Source: Anaerolineae bacterium
GTDB lineage: Bacteria; Chloroflexota; Anaerolineae; Aggregatilineales; Phototrophicaceae
Assembly (NCBI GenBank): GCA_022820125.1
Contig: JAJEGA010000013.1
Span: 1-64,000, forward strand
DNA length: 64,000 nucleotides
Direction: 5' to 3'
The notes under the pieces were generated by a model. It saw nothing but the letters and a program-made list of their open reading frames with translations. It did not search any database and had not been told where the DNA came from. Made by a program: the position numbers and the translations under genes. This document shows, in pieces, positions 33,331 through 41,277 of the stretch (the stretch's first letter is position 1; every line of letters starts with the position of its first letter).

Positions 33331-33401
33331 TGTAGGGGCGAGCCTTGGCTCGCCCGTTTATGCGCAAAATTCAACGGGCGACTCACAGAGCCGCCCCTAC
33401 A
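33331..33401. repeat. paired GGGCG palindromes in inverted order
   Basis: TGTAGGGGCGAGCCTTGGCT with following CGCCC (stem GGGCGAGCC/GGCTCGCCC) is followed by GGGCGACTCACAGAGCCGCC and CCTACA at 33376-33401. The arrangement mirrors that at 4423-4496. It separates the dehydratase genes from the sugar-acid genes and may end transcription. Confidence 0.8.
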
Positions 33402-33425
33402 TCGTATTGATATTGGGAGCACTAC

Positions 33426-34700
33426 GTGACCAACCAACCTGTGGAAGCCAACATCAACACCCACTCCCGCCCATCCGACCTGCGCATCACCGATCTGCGC
33501 ATCGTCAATCTCGAGCCGCTGCCATTCAACGTTACGCTGCTGCGGCTGGATACCAATCAAGGCATCAGCGGCTACGGCGAAGTCCGCGATGGCGCCAGCC
33601 CGACTTACGCGCTGCTGCTCAAATCGCGCTTGCTCGGCGAGAACCCCTGCAATATCGACAAGCTCTTTCGCAAGATCAAGCAGTTTGGCTATCACGGGCG
33701 GCAGGGCGGCGGCGTTTGCGGCATCGAAATGGCGCTCTTTGATCTGGCGGGCAAAGCCTACGGCGTCCCCGCTTATCAGCTGGCTGGCGGCAAGTTCCGC
33801 GACGAAGCGCTTATCTATAGCGACACCGACACGGTCGCGGACGGCGCCGCCATGGGCGAGCGGCTCAAAGGGCGCATGGACGCTGGCTTCAAGTTCTTGA
33901 AGATGGACATCGGCATCGGGCTGCTCAAAGGCATTGAAGGCGCAGTTGCGGCGCCGCCGGGCGCGCTCGAACGGCGCGATGTCATGCACCCCTTCACCGG
34001 CATCCAGCTCACCGATATCGGCATTGAATACTTGGTCGACTACGTGCGGGCTGTCCGAGACGTCATCGGCTACGAAATCCCGCTGGCGGCTGATCACTTC
34101 GGGCATATCAATGTCGAATCCTGCATCCGGCTGGGGCAAGCGCTGGATCAATTCTCGCTCGCCTGGTACGAAGACATGATCCCCTGGCAATTAACCGGGC
34201 AGTGGCGCCACTTGAAACAGTCAGTGCTCACGCCCGTCTGCACCGGCGAAGACATTTACCTGAAAGAAGGCTTTCTGCCCCTGCTGGAAGCGGGCGCCGT
34301 CTCTGTGATTCACCCCGATCTCGCCACCTCCGGCGGCATCATGGAGACCAAGAAAATCGGCGACCTGGCGCAAGCTTACGGCGTGCCGATGGCGATGCAC
34401 ATGGCGGGTTCGCCCGTTTCATTTCTGGCGAATGTCCATTGCGCCGCCGCGACCGAGAACTTCTACGTCCTGGAGAATCACTCGGTGGATTTGCCTTGGT
34501 GGAGCGATCTCATCGATGGCATATCAAAGCCGCTGATCGTTGATGGCTGCGCGCCTGTGCCGGAAGCGCCGGGCCTCGGCTTCGGCGAGCTCAACGAAGA
34601 AGTCATTCGCGCGCACATCGACAAGACACGCGCCGACGGTTACTTTGAGCCGACGGCGGAATGGGATGACGAGCGCTCGCTGGATCACTTGTGGAGTTGA
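33426..34700 (+). CDS. enolase-superfamily dehydratase (mandelate racemase type), 424 residues
   Basis: GTG start at 33426 with GGGAG 7 bases upstream. The N-terminal capping domain ends near residue 125 and the barrel carries LKMD (K159-x-D161) instead of K-x-K, AADHFGH (D223, H227), WYED (E249), CTGED (E275), HPDLATSGG (D298) and AMHMAGSP (H325). This set, especially the D-x-x-x-H motif and the terminal His, is like D-galactonate/mannonate-type sugar-acid dehydratases. An insertion around 170-200 is not common. It heads a run of sugar-acid genes and overlaps in expression with the glucarate-dehydratase-like gene 2 bases downstream. Confidence 0.85.
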   Translation: MTNQPVEANINTHSRPSDLRITDLRIVNLEPLPFNVTLLRLDTNQGISGYGEVRDGASPTYALLLKSRLLGENPCNIDKLFRKIKQFGYHGRQGGGVCGIEMALFDLAGKAYGVPAYQLAGGKFRDEALIYSDTDTVADGAAMGERLKGRMDAGFKFLKMDIGIGLLKGIEGAVAAPPGALERRDVMHPFTGIQLTDIGIEYLVDYVRAVRDVIGYEIPLAADHFGHINVESCIRLGQALDQFSLAWYEDMIPWQLTGQWRHLKQSVLTPVCTGEDIYLKEGFLPLLEAGAVSVIHPDLATSGGIMETKKIGDLAQAYGVPMAMHMAGSPVSFLANVHCAAATENFYVLENHSVDLPWWSDLIDGISKPLIVDGCAPVPEAPGLGFGELNEEVIRAHIDKTRADGYFEPTAEWDDERSLDHLWS

Positions 34701-34702
34701 CC

Positions 34703-35980
34703 ATGCGCATTAGCGAAATCCACATCACACCCGTCGCCGTGCCCGACCCGCCCCTGCTGAACGCCGCCGGTCTCCACGCCCCCTACGCCCTGCGCCTCAT
34801 CATTGAACTCGTCAGCGCTGACGGGCTCTCAGGTTGGGGCGAGATCCCCGGCAGCGAAGCGGCGCGCGCCGCCTTGCAGCTGGCGGCTGCCCATCTCGTT
34901 GGCATGGATCCCTGGGGACTCAATGCCATCGACGCTGTGCTGGAGTCGCTGGCGACGCCGGACGAGCGCGGCGCGACCCCCTGGGATCAGCGGACCGGCG
35001 TGCATGTAAAAAGCGCTATCGAAGTCGCCTGTTACGATCTGATAGGAAAGTCCATCGGGCGGCCCGTCGTCGATATGCTCGGCGGTCCCGCTCGCGAGCG
35101 GGTGCCCTTCGCCGCTTATCTCTTTTACAAATATGAAGGCGCCGGTGGCGAATTCGGCTTCGATCGCGATGTGTCCGCAAGCGGCTGGTTCGCGGCGCGA
35201 GGCGAAGCGGCGCTGGATCCCGCCGGCGTCGTCGCCCAAGCTCAGGCGATGATCGAACATTACGGCTTCAAATCGATCAAGCTCAAGGGCGGCGCTTTTG
35301 AGCCGCAGCAGGAGGTGGACGCGATCCTCGCTTTGCGCGAGGCTTTTGGTCCGGATATGCCCTTGCGCCTCGATCCCAACGCCATCTGGCGCTTCGATAC
35401 CGCCATCGCCGCGGGAAAACAGCTCGAAGGTGTGCTGGAATATTTCGAAGACCCGGTGCGCGGGCAGGCGAACATGGCGGCGGTGGCGGACGCGGTCGAT
35501 ATCCCGCTGGCGACCAATATGTGCACAACCTCGTTCGCCGATCTGCCCGGCAGCGTCGCCCATCAATCCGAGGCGATCATCCTTTCGGATCATCACTTCT
35601 GGGGCGGCTTCCGCCCTTCGCTCGATCTGGCGCGCTTTTGTAAAACTTTCGGGCGCGGAATGTCGATGCATTCGAATAGCCATCTGGGGATATCGCTGGC
35701 GGCGATGACCCACCTGGCCGCCGCCGTGCCCAACCTGACCTACGATTGCGACACCCATTATCCCTGGCAGGACAGTTGCGATCTGCTGGTTGAGCCGCTG
35801 CGGTTTGAAGCTGGCGCCATCGCTGTGCCGCGCGGGCCCGGCTTGGGTATCGAAGTCGATCGCGCTAAACTTGCGAAGCTGCATCAGCAGTACTTGAAAT
35901 GTGGCTTGACCGAGCGCAACGACGAGATTGAAATGCAAAAGCTTCAGCCCGGCTGGACCTTCCAGGCGACGCGCTGGTAG
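34703..35980 (+). CDS. glucarate dehydratase-like enolase-superfamily protein
   Basis: 425 residues. It follows the D-glucarate dehydratase pattern closely: MRISEIHITPVAVPDPPLLN and GLHAPYALRLIIEL at the start, SIKLKGGAF (K193, K195), LRLDPNAIWR (D224, N226), LATNMCTTSF (N272), ILSDHHFWGG and MHSNSHLGISLAAM with the catalytic His, then YDCDTHYPWQ. The expected reaction is dehydration of glucarate or a related hexarate to 5-keto-4-deoxyglucarate. GGAG lies 6 bases before ATG 34703. The DHDPS-family gene at 36116 could take the next step. Confidence 0.88.
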   Translation: MRISEIHITPVAVPDPPLLNAAGLHAPYALRLIIELVSADGLSGWGEIPGSEAARAALQLAAAHLVGMDPWGLNAIDAVLESLATPDERGATPWDQRTGVHVKSAIEVACYDLIGKSIGRPVVDMLGGPARERVPFAAYLFYKYEGAGGEFGFDRDVSASGWFAARGEAALDPAGVVAQAQAMIEHYGFKSIKLKGGAFEPQQEVDAILALREAFGPDMPLRLDPNAIWRFDTAIAAGKQLEGVLEYFEDPVRGQANMAAVADAVDIPLATNMCTTSFADLPGSVAHQSEAIILSDHHFWGGFRPSLDLARFCKTFGRGMSMHSNSHLGISLAAMTHLAAAVPNLTYDCDTHYPWQDSCDLLVEPLRFEAGAIAVPRGPGLGIEVDRAKLAKLHQQYLKCGLTERNDEIEMQKLQPGWTFQATRW

Positions 35981-36088
35981 TAGGGGCTACCCACCGGGTC
36001 GCCCGTAAGAACGCAGAAATCGTAGGGGCGAGCCATTGGGTCGCCCACACAACAAACGATCTGTAAGGGCGACCTATCAGATCGCCCG
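35980..36088. repeat. cluster of three GGGCG palindromes
   Basis: Three copies at 35980-36005, 36021-36047 and 36061-36088 have different inner stems (ACCC/GGGT-type, AGCC-ATT-GGGT, ACCT-ATC-AGAT). They fill nearly the whole gap between the glucarate-dehydratase-like and DHDPS-family genes. Confidence 0.8.
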
Positions 36089-36115
36089 AACGGTGGATTG
36101 GGGCAAAATCAAACC

Positions 36116-37057
36116 ATGACAATCGAAACACCTGCGCTCCTTGACGCCCTCAACAGCGTCATCGGCATCCCGCTGATTCCCTTCAGCGGGCGCTGCGTCG
36201 ACTATGCCGGCCACGCCAAAAATATCGATTATCTGATGCGCAATAATGCCCTAAGCGAGAGCCGCCCGCGCGTGATTTCTATCGCCGGCACCAGTTTGGT
36301 CCACCATATCGGCTATGACGATCAGGTCAAGCTGCTCGATATCGCTGGGCAGCGTATGGAAGGGCAGGGCGTCTTGATGGCGGCGGTGGTCCCCAATCCG
36401 CTGCCGGCCGCCAGCGATCTGATCGCGCGTTTCGCCGCCCTGAAACGCCCGCCTGATGTCACCCTGATCATGCCGCTCAGTGGCACATACGGTCCCGCCG
36501 GGCTTTATCAAACGCTGATGGCTTTCGCCGAAGAACAAGCGCGCGAGCACGGGGCGCGCTTCCTCTATTATTATCGGCGTCCGCGCGACCGCGATATGAT
36601 TATCCGCCTGGTTCAAGACTCGCCTCATGTCATCGGCGTCAAAATCGGCACAGACGAAGAGGATGTGCTGCCCTTCACCGATGCGCTCGACGACGGCAAG
36701 ATCGTCATCTGGGGCATCGGCGATCGCTCAACCGCGGCCGCCAAAATGGGCGCCAAGGGGCATACTTCGGGCATCAACATTGTGGTCGCGCGCGCCTCGG
36801 ACGAGATCAACAATGCGCAGCGCTGCGGCGATTACGAACTGGCGCAGCAGATCGAAGAAGAGATTTCGCCACTCGAAGATATCCGCTTCATGGAAGAGCG
36901 CGCCTACAATTATTCGGCGGTGATGGAAGCGATCAACTGCAGCGGCTTTGATGATGTGGTCGGCGGCGCCGGCGGTCCCTTCAACCCGCCCGTGCCCGCC
37001 GATATTGCCCGCCGGATCAAGCGCATCATGGCGTCGATCGCGCATTATCACCGTTAG
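36116..37057 (+). CDS. dihydrodipicolinate synthase (DHDPS/NAL) family aldolase or dehydratase
   Basis: This 313-residue cytoplasmic TIM-barrel enzyme of the class I aldolase DHDPS family has the Schiff-base lysine in VIGVKIGTDE (K176) and the supporting Tyr in FLYYYRRP (about 153). GIPLIPFSG at the N-terminus is typical. Family members include 5-dehydro-4-deoxyglucarate dehydratase and 2-keto-3-deoxysugar-acid aldolases. Given the glucarate-dehydratase-like gene just before it, the former role fits best, but the sequence is divergent and this is inference. ATG 36116 is used. Confidence 0.82.
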   Translation: MTIETPALLDALNSVIGIPLIPFSGRCVDYAGHAKNIDYLMRNNALSESRPRVISIAGTSLVHHIGYDDQVKLLDIAGQRMEGQGVLMAAVVPNPLPAASDLIARFAALKRPPDVTLIMPLSGTYGPAGLYQTLMAFAEEQAREHGARFLYYYRRPRDRDMIIRLVQDSPHVIGVKIGTDEEDVLPFTDALDDGKIVIWGIGDRSTAAAKMGAKGHTSGINIVVARASDEINNAQRCGDYELAQQIEEEISPLEDIRFMEERAYNYSAVMEAINCSGFDDVVGGAGGPFNPPVPADIARRIKRIMASIAHYHR

Positions 37058-37069
37058 TCTATAGAATCT

Positions 37070-37141
37070 CGCAGGGGCGGCTTATCAGGTCGCCCGACAC
37101 GCGCCATCATGTACGGTGGGCGTCACATTGGCTCGCCCCTC
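37070..37141. repeat. two GGGCG palindromes, inverted order
   Basis: GCAGGGGCGGCTTATCAGGT with following CGCCC lies at 37070-37095, and GGTGGGCGTCACATTGGCTC with CGCCCCT at 37116-37141. The stems are imperfect. They sit between the DHDPS-family gene and the next dehydratase gene. Confidence 0.65.
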
Positions 37142-37178
37142 CGCAGTTCGCTGGCGAAAATAGAAAAGAGGACCTCAT

Positions 37179-38342
37179 ATGAAAATCACCGACGTGCAAG
37201 CCTGTGTCATCGGCCGGCAAGAACCGGATAGCGGCGGCAGCGTCTGGACCTTCGTGCGCGTCTACACTGACGAAGGCATCACCGGCACCGGCGAATGCAA
37301 CTCCGGCGGTCCCGGCTTCAGCGGCTTCGCCACCAAGCACGCCATCCTCGCGCTCAAGGAATTGCTAATCGGCGAAGACCCCTTCAATATCAATATGCTC
37401 TACGAGAAAATCCGGCGCGCCGGGCGTTATGGCGGGGCGAGCAGCGCGCCCTTGATCTTCGCGCTGACCGGCATCGACAACGCCCTGCACGATATCGCCG
37501 GCAAGGCGCTGGGCGTGCCGGTGTACAAGCTGCTCGGCGGGAAATTCCGCGACGACATTCGCCTCTACGCTGATTGCCATTTTGGCGCGGACGACAGCCC
37601 GGCGTCCTTCGGCGACAAAGCGCTGGAGGCGGTGGCGGAGGGCTACGGCGCCGTCAAATTCGATGTTGACTACACCGGGCATGGCAAGCTCGATGCGTTC
37701 AACTGGACGGTTGGCGCGCAGGAGATGACGCATATCATCGGCTTGGTCGAGGGTGTGCGCGAGGCGATTGGCTATGAGATCGACCTGGCGATCGATTGCC
37801 ACGGCCACTTCGACCTGCCCTCAGCCATCACCTTCGCCCGCGCGCTGGAACCGCTGCGGCTGATGTGGCTGGAGGAGCCGGTGCCAGCCGAGAATGTCGA
37901 TGCCTTGGCACAGGTGCGCGCCGCCACCTCGACCGTTATTTGCACTGGCGAAAATCAATATACGCGCTTTGATTTTATGGAACTCTTCGAGAAGAAAGCG
38001 GTTGATGTCATCATGCCCGACCTGGCGAAAGCGGGCGGCATCGCCGAGGGGCTGCGCATCGCGGACCTGGCGGACGCCCACTATATCCCAATCGCCCCCC
38101 ACAATGTCTCATCGCCGCTGGGCATGATGGCTGCCTGCCATGTGCTGGCGGCGGTTCCGAACTTCCTCTTCCTCGAGTTCCACGCCCGCGGGATATCCTG
38201 GTGGAGCGATCTCTGCGATGGCGATAAACCCTTTGTGCATGATGGCGTCATGACCGTGTCCGAGAAGCCCGGCATCGGCGTCGAGCTCAACGATAAGGTC
38301 GCCAAGTCGCTGCTGTGGAATGGCGACAGCTACTTCGATTGA
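37179..38342 (+). CDS. enolase-superfamily dehydratase, galactonate dehydratase-like, 387 residues
   Basis: The N-terminus MKITDVQACVIG and the barrel motifs VKFDVDY (K160-x-D162), IDCHGHFD (D206, H208, H210), WLEEP (E232), CTGEN (E258), VIMPDLAKAGGI and APHNVSSP (H308) place it with galactonate/mannonate-type dehydratases. It would dehydrate a sugar acid to a 2-keto-3-deoxy acid. A good ribosome site (AGAGGA) precedes ATG 37179. It ends the plus-strand run of sugar-acid genes. Confidence 0.87.
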   Translation: MKITDVQACVIGRQEPDSGGSVWTFVRVYTDEGITGTGECNSGGPGFSGFATKHAILALKELLIGEDPFNINMLYEKIRRAGRYGGASSAPLIFALTGIDNALHDIAGKALGVPVYKLLGGKFRDDIRLYADCHFGADDSPASFGDKALEAVAEGYGAVKFDVDYTGHGKLDAFNWTVGAQEMTHIIGLVEGVREAIGYEIDLAIDCHGHFDLPSAITFARALEPLRLMWLEEPVPAENVDALAQVRAATSTVICTGENQYTRFDFMELFEKKAVDVIMPDLAKAGGIAEGLRIADLADAHYIPIAPHNVSSPLGMMAACHVLAAVPNFLFLEFHARGISWWSDLCDGDKPFVHDGVMTVSEKPGIGVELNDKVAKSLLWNGDSYFD

Positions 38343-38423
38343 ACTAAAGCGGCATTTGGCGGCGCGTAATCTAGGCGCTATACTTAGGGTAAGTGTGATA
38401 GGGACGCTGAATTGGGGCGAGTT

Positions 38424-38855
38424 ATGGATTGGGCGAATGTGCTGGAGAATGCGCTGCCGGTTTTCACAATTTGCGGCGTATTTTTCTTGTGGCTGCGCCA
38501 GGACAACAAACGGCTGGAAGACAAGATGGACAGGAAAATCACGCAGTTGCGCAATGACATGACCGATCAGAATGAGCGGTTGCGCAATGACATGGCCGGT
38601 CAGAACGAGCGGTTGCGCAATGACATGACCAGTCAGAACGAGCAGTTGCGCAAAGACATGACCAGTCAGAATGAGCGGTTGCGCAATGACATGACCAGTC
38701 AGAACGAGCGGTTGCGAGAAGAAATGAACGCGCGTTTTGATGCGATGGAAGCCCGTCTTCGCGGCGTTGAAACCGAACAAGCGCGTGTGGCTGGCTTGTT
38801 GGAGGGCTTGGCTCTCACAAGCCGACTGCCAGAGCAAGAAGGTTCGCTCGAATAG
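38424..38855 (+). CDS. small membrane-anchored coiled-coil protein with 11-residue repeats
   Basis: 143 residues: an N-terminal membrane helix (about 11-27, ALPVFTICGVFFLWL), then at least five near-identical 11-residue units (QNERLRNDMTS) forming a long charged helix, then a second coiled segment (MNARFDAMEARLRGVETEQARVAGLLEGL). Hendecads favour right-handed coiled coils. ATG 38424 is preferred over TTG 38412 (GGGGCGAG upstream). The function is unknown; membrane-tethered scaffolds and BDR-like or DUF1640-like proteins have this outline. The repeat number may vary. It is built like the proteins at 4547 and 63822. Confidence 0.65.
   Translation: MDWANVLENALPVFTICGVFFLWLRQDNKRLEDKMDRKITQLRNDMTDQNERLRNDMAGQNERLRNDMTSQNEQLRKDMTSQNERLRNDMTSQNERLREEMNARFDAMEARLRGVETEQARVAGLLEGLALTSRLPEQEGSLE
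38543..38721 (+). repeat. 33-bp tandem repeat in the coiled-coil gene
   Basis: At least five copies of a unit around CAGAACGAGCGGTTGCGCAA occur in register with the reading frame, with few differences between copies. Recent expansion or ongoing gene conversion is likely. Confidence 0.8.
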
Positions 38856-38876
38856 CCTGGCTTCCTCACCTGCCAG

Positions 38877-39893
38877 CTACAGATTGACAGTCCCTCCGCT
38901 GTCGCAAGCCTCCACGACGCCGAAGACGAATGCCATCGTATGGATATTGTCTTGCGCCGTCGTGCTGACAGCTTTGCCCTGAGTCACCGCTTCGTAGAAT
39001 TTCTGCAGCAGATAATCCTGGCTTTCGCGTTCCATGCCGATGAGCGGAATCTCGCGCCGTTCATCGTGTATGCTGGATTGCCCGCGCGCGCCTTCGTCGA
39101 CGCTCTCGAGCTGCTGGATATAAACTCGATCGTCTTCGACCAGGATGACGCCGCGTTCGCACTCGAAGCGCCAATCCGCGTTCCAACTGGTCTCGAAGGC
39201 TTGCGAACACCAGGAGCCGGTATATGACGCCTCTACGCCGTTAGCGAATTTGATCATGGCGGCGGCGCTGGCATCGCCATCGAACCAACTCCAGGGCGGG
39301 TTCCAGCTGCGCGCCGAGATTGAGACGGCGTCGCTGCCGAAAAAGAAGCGCATCAAATCGAAATGATGGATCGACATGTCAACGATAAGCGGGTGGGCCA
39401 TCTGCTCGCGGAAGCCGCCGAAATGCGGTCCGCGGAAGAATTCGGCACGGGCCGCGGCCAAGGCGCCCAACTCGCCGCTATCGAGAATCGCCTTGATCGT
39501 CTGCGTCAGCGGGCGATAGCGATAATTCTGGGCGACGCTGCACAGCATGCCGGTGGCCTTTGCCGCGTCGACGATCGCTCTCGCCTCCGCCAGATTGCCC
39601 GCCAGCGGTTTCTCGGTCAATACGGGCAAGCCCGTTTCCAGCGCGCGGATGCAGATCTCGCGGTGCGCTTCAGGCGGCGTGACGTTAATCACGGCGTCCG
39701 TTTCAACATTTTCCAGCGCTTCCGGCAGCGATTGGAAAATCAGCGAGGGATCCAAATTGTAGGCTTCCGCTTGCGCTCGCGCGATCTCGTCGTTTATCTC
39801 GACAAAGCCGGCGAAGTGGACATAGGGCGACCGCTGCACGGCGCGCAGCCAAGTGCTGCCCATGCCGCCGATGCCGACCTGAATGACTTTCAT
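38877..39893 (-). CDS. Gfo/Idh/MocA-family oxidoreductase, 338 residues
   Basis: This is a cytoplasmic NAD(P)-dependent dehydrogenase. The Rossmann start VIQVGIGGMGSTWLRAV, the EKPLAGNLAEARAIVDAAK segment containing the catalytic Lys, and VDMSIHHFDLMRFFFG with the catalytic His region are clear. Such enzymes oxidise or reduce sugars or inositols. It is on the minus strand, divergent from a second family member at 40078; the roughly 185-base gap between them likely holds both promoters. The substrate is unknown. Confidence 0.9.
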   Translation of the reverse strand: MKVIQVGIGGMGSTWLRAVQRSPYVHFAGFVEINDEIARAQAEAYNLDPSLIFQSLPEALENVETDAVINVTPPEAHREICIRALETGLPVLTEKPLAGNLAEARAIVDAAKATGMLCSVAQNYRYRPLTQTIKAILDSGELGALAAARAEFFRGPHFGGFREQMAHPLIVDMSIHHFDLMRFFFGSDAVSISARSWNPPWSWFDGDASAAAMIKFANGVEASYTGSWCSQAFETSWNADWRFECERGVILVEDDRVYIQQLESVDEGARGQSSIHDERREIPLIGMERESQDYLLQKFYEAVTQGKAVSTTAQDNIHTMAFVFGVVEACDSGGTVNL

Positions 39894-40077
39894 AGCGATG
39901 TTATCCTTTGTAATAGGATAAACTACATCAATCCCGCGCAGTCTATCAGCTTCTATGGGCGAGCGCCAATTAAACCGTCATCCGAGGCGCGCCGGATTTG
40001 ACAGCCTGCGAATCTCTGAAGTACGCTCCAGCAGAAAAGCGCGGCGCCAAACAACACAGTGAAAGGATATCGACCTT
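39894..40077. other. divergent intergenic region between two oxidoreductase genes
   Basis: The stretch contains ATCCTTTGTAATAGGAT near 39902, a short inverted repeat (ATCCT/AGGAT) next to the minus-strand gene, and a GAAAGGA ribosome site before 40078. No other structure is evident. Confidence 0.35.
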
Positions 40078-41169
40078 ATGTCGCGACTCAGAATCGGCAT
40101 CATCGGCTGCGGTTCCGTAACCCAGATCATTCATCTGCCCACGTTGAATCAGTTGAACGATCTATTTGAAGTCACCGCCCTCTGCGATGTCAGCCAGAAT
40201 GTTCTGGCTGGCCTGGGCGATGACTGGGGCATCGCGACGCGGCTGCCCGATTATCAAGATCTGCTGGCGCTCGATACAGTTGACGCCGTGCTGATCGCCA
40301 ACCCGGACGTCTTTCATGCCGAGGTCGCCATTGCGGGGCTGCGGGCGGGTAAACATGTGCTGGTCGAGAAACCGATGTGCCTGAACCTGGCGGAAAATGA
40401 CGCCATCATTGCGGCGGAAAAAGAAACGGGGCTGACTGTTCAAGTGGGCACGATGCGGCGATATGCGCCGGCTTTTATCGAGGCTTGTCGGCTGGTTAAA
40501 GAATTGGACGAGATTCGGCTGGCGAAAGTCCACGATCTCATCGGCAAGAATTCGCTGGTGATTGAGCCAACCTCGCGGGTCGTCGCCGCAGACGATATAC
40601 CGTCGTCCATGAGCGAAGCCATGCGCGAGCGCGCGGCGGACCAGATACGTGTTGCCATCGGCGATGCGCCTGCCGCGCTGCAGACCGCTTATCGCATGAT
40701 GCTTGGCTTGAGCACGCATGATCTCTCAGCGATGCGCGAAATGCTGGGCATGCCGCAGCGGATCTTATATGCTTTGCAGCGCTGCGGCGGGCGCTATCAA
40801 ACCGCGGCTTTCGATTATGGCGATTTCATCTGCCTGTTCTCGACGGGCGTGGACAACATCCCGCGCTTTGACACGTACTTGCAAGTTTATGGTGACGACC
40901 GAGTCATCCGCGTCGATTACGATACGCCTTTCGTGCGCAACCTGCCCATCACACTCAGGGTCACCGATACCACCGACGGGATGAACAAGCGGAATACGGC
41001 GACGCACCCCGGCTGGGGCGACGCCTTCACTGAAGAATGGCGCGCCTTCCATCAGAACGTCCTCAGCGGCCAGCAGGCGAAATCTAGCCCGCAAGATTTC
41101 CGAAACGATCTCGTCTTGTTCCGCGACATGATTCGGTTGATGGGCGAGGCCAGCAGCCCGGCGCATTAG
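40078..41169 (+). CDS. Gfo/Idh/MocA-family oxidoreductase, 363 residues
   Basis: NAD(P)-dependent dehydrogenase with LRIGIIGCGSVTQIIHLPTL at the Rossmann start, VEKPMCLNLAENDAIIAAE with the catalytic Lys, and LSTHDLSAMREMLG with the catalytic His. It has only distant similarity to the gene at 38877. A GAAAGGATAT ribosome site precedes ATG 40078. It probably acts on a sugar, inositol or sugar acid imported or made by the surrounding genes. Confidence 0.9.
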   Translation: MSRLRIGIIGCGSVTQIIHLPTLNQLNDLFEVTALCDVSQNVLAGLGDDWGIATRLPDYQDLLALDTVDAVLIANPDVFHAEVAIAGLRAGKHVLVEKPMCLNLAENDAIIAAEKETGLTVQVGTMRRYAPAFIEACRLVKELDEIRLAKVHDLIGKNSLVIEPTSRVVAADDIPSSMSEAMRERAADQIRVAIGDAPAALQTAYRMMLGLSTHDLSAMREMLGMPQRILYALQRCGGRYQTAAFDYGDFICLFSTGVDNIPRFDTYLQVYGDDRVIRVDYDTPFVRNLPITLRVTDTTDGMNKRNTATHPGWGDAFTEEWRAFHQNVLSGQQAKSSPQDFRNDLVLFRDMIRLMGEASSPAH

Positions 41170-41277
41170 CGGCGCGTCATTTGCCCCAGAATGGCAAGGA
41201 TCGTGCAAGTCCGTTAAACTACTGCACACGATTTTGCCTTAGGCTTGATCACCATATTCGTCAATTTGGAGGGAAAA

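Noticed and set aside
30556-33425. Search for microcompartment shell or reactivase genes beside the diol dehydratase
   Set aside because: None found: the sequence before is a MetE-like gene and after it a palindrome pair and sugar-acid genes.
35980-36088. Three repeats in a row resembling a short CRISPR array
   Set aside because: The units are palindromic, differ in their inner bases, and the gaps are unequal (about 15 and 13 bases); no cas genes are near. They belong to the dispersed GGGCG palindrome family.
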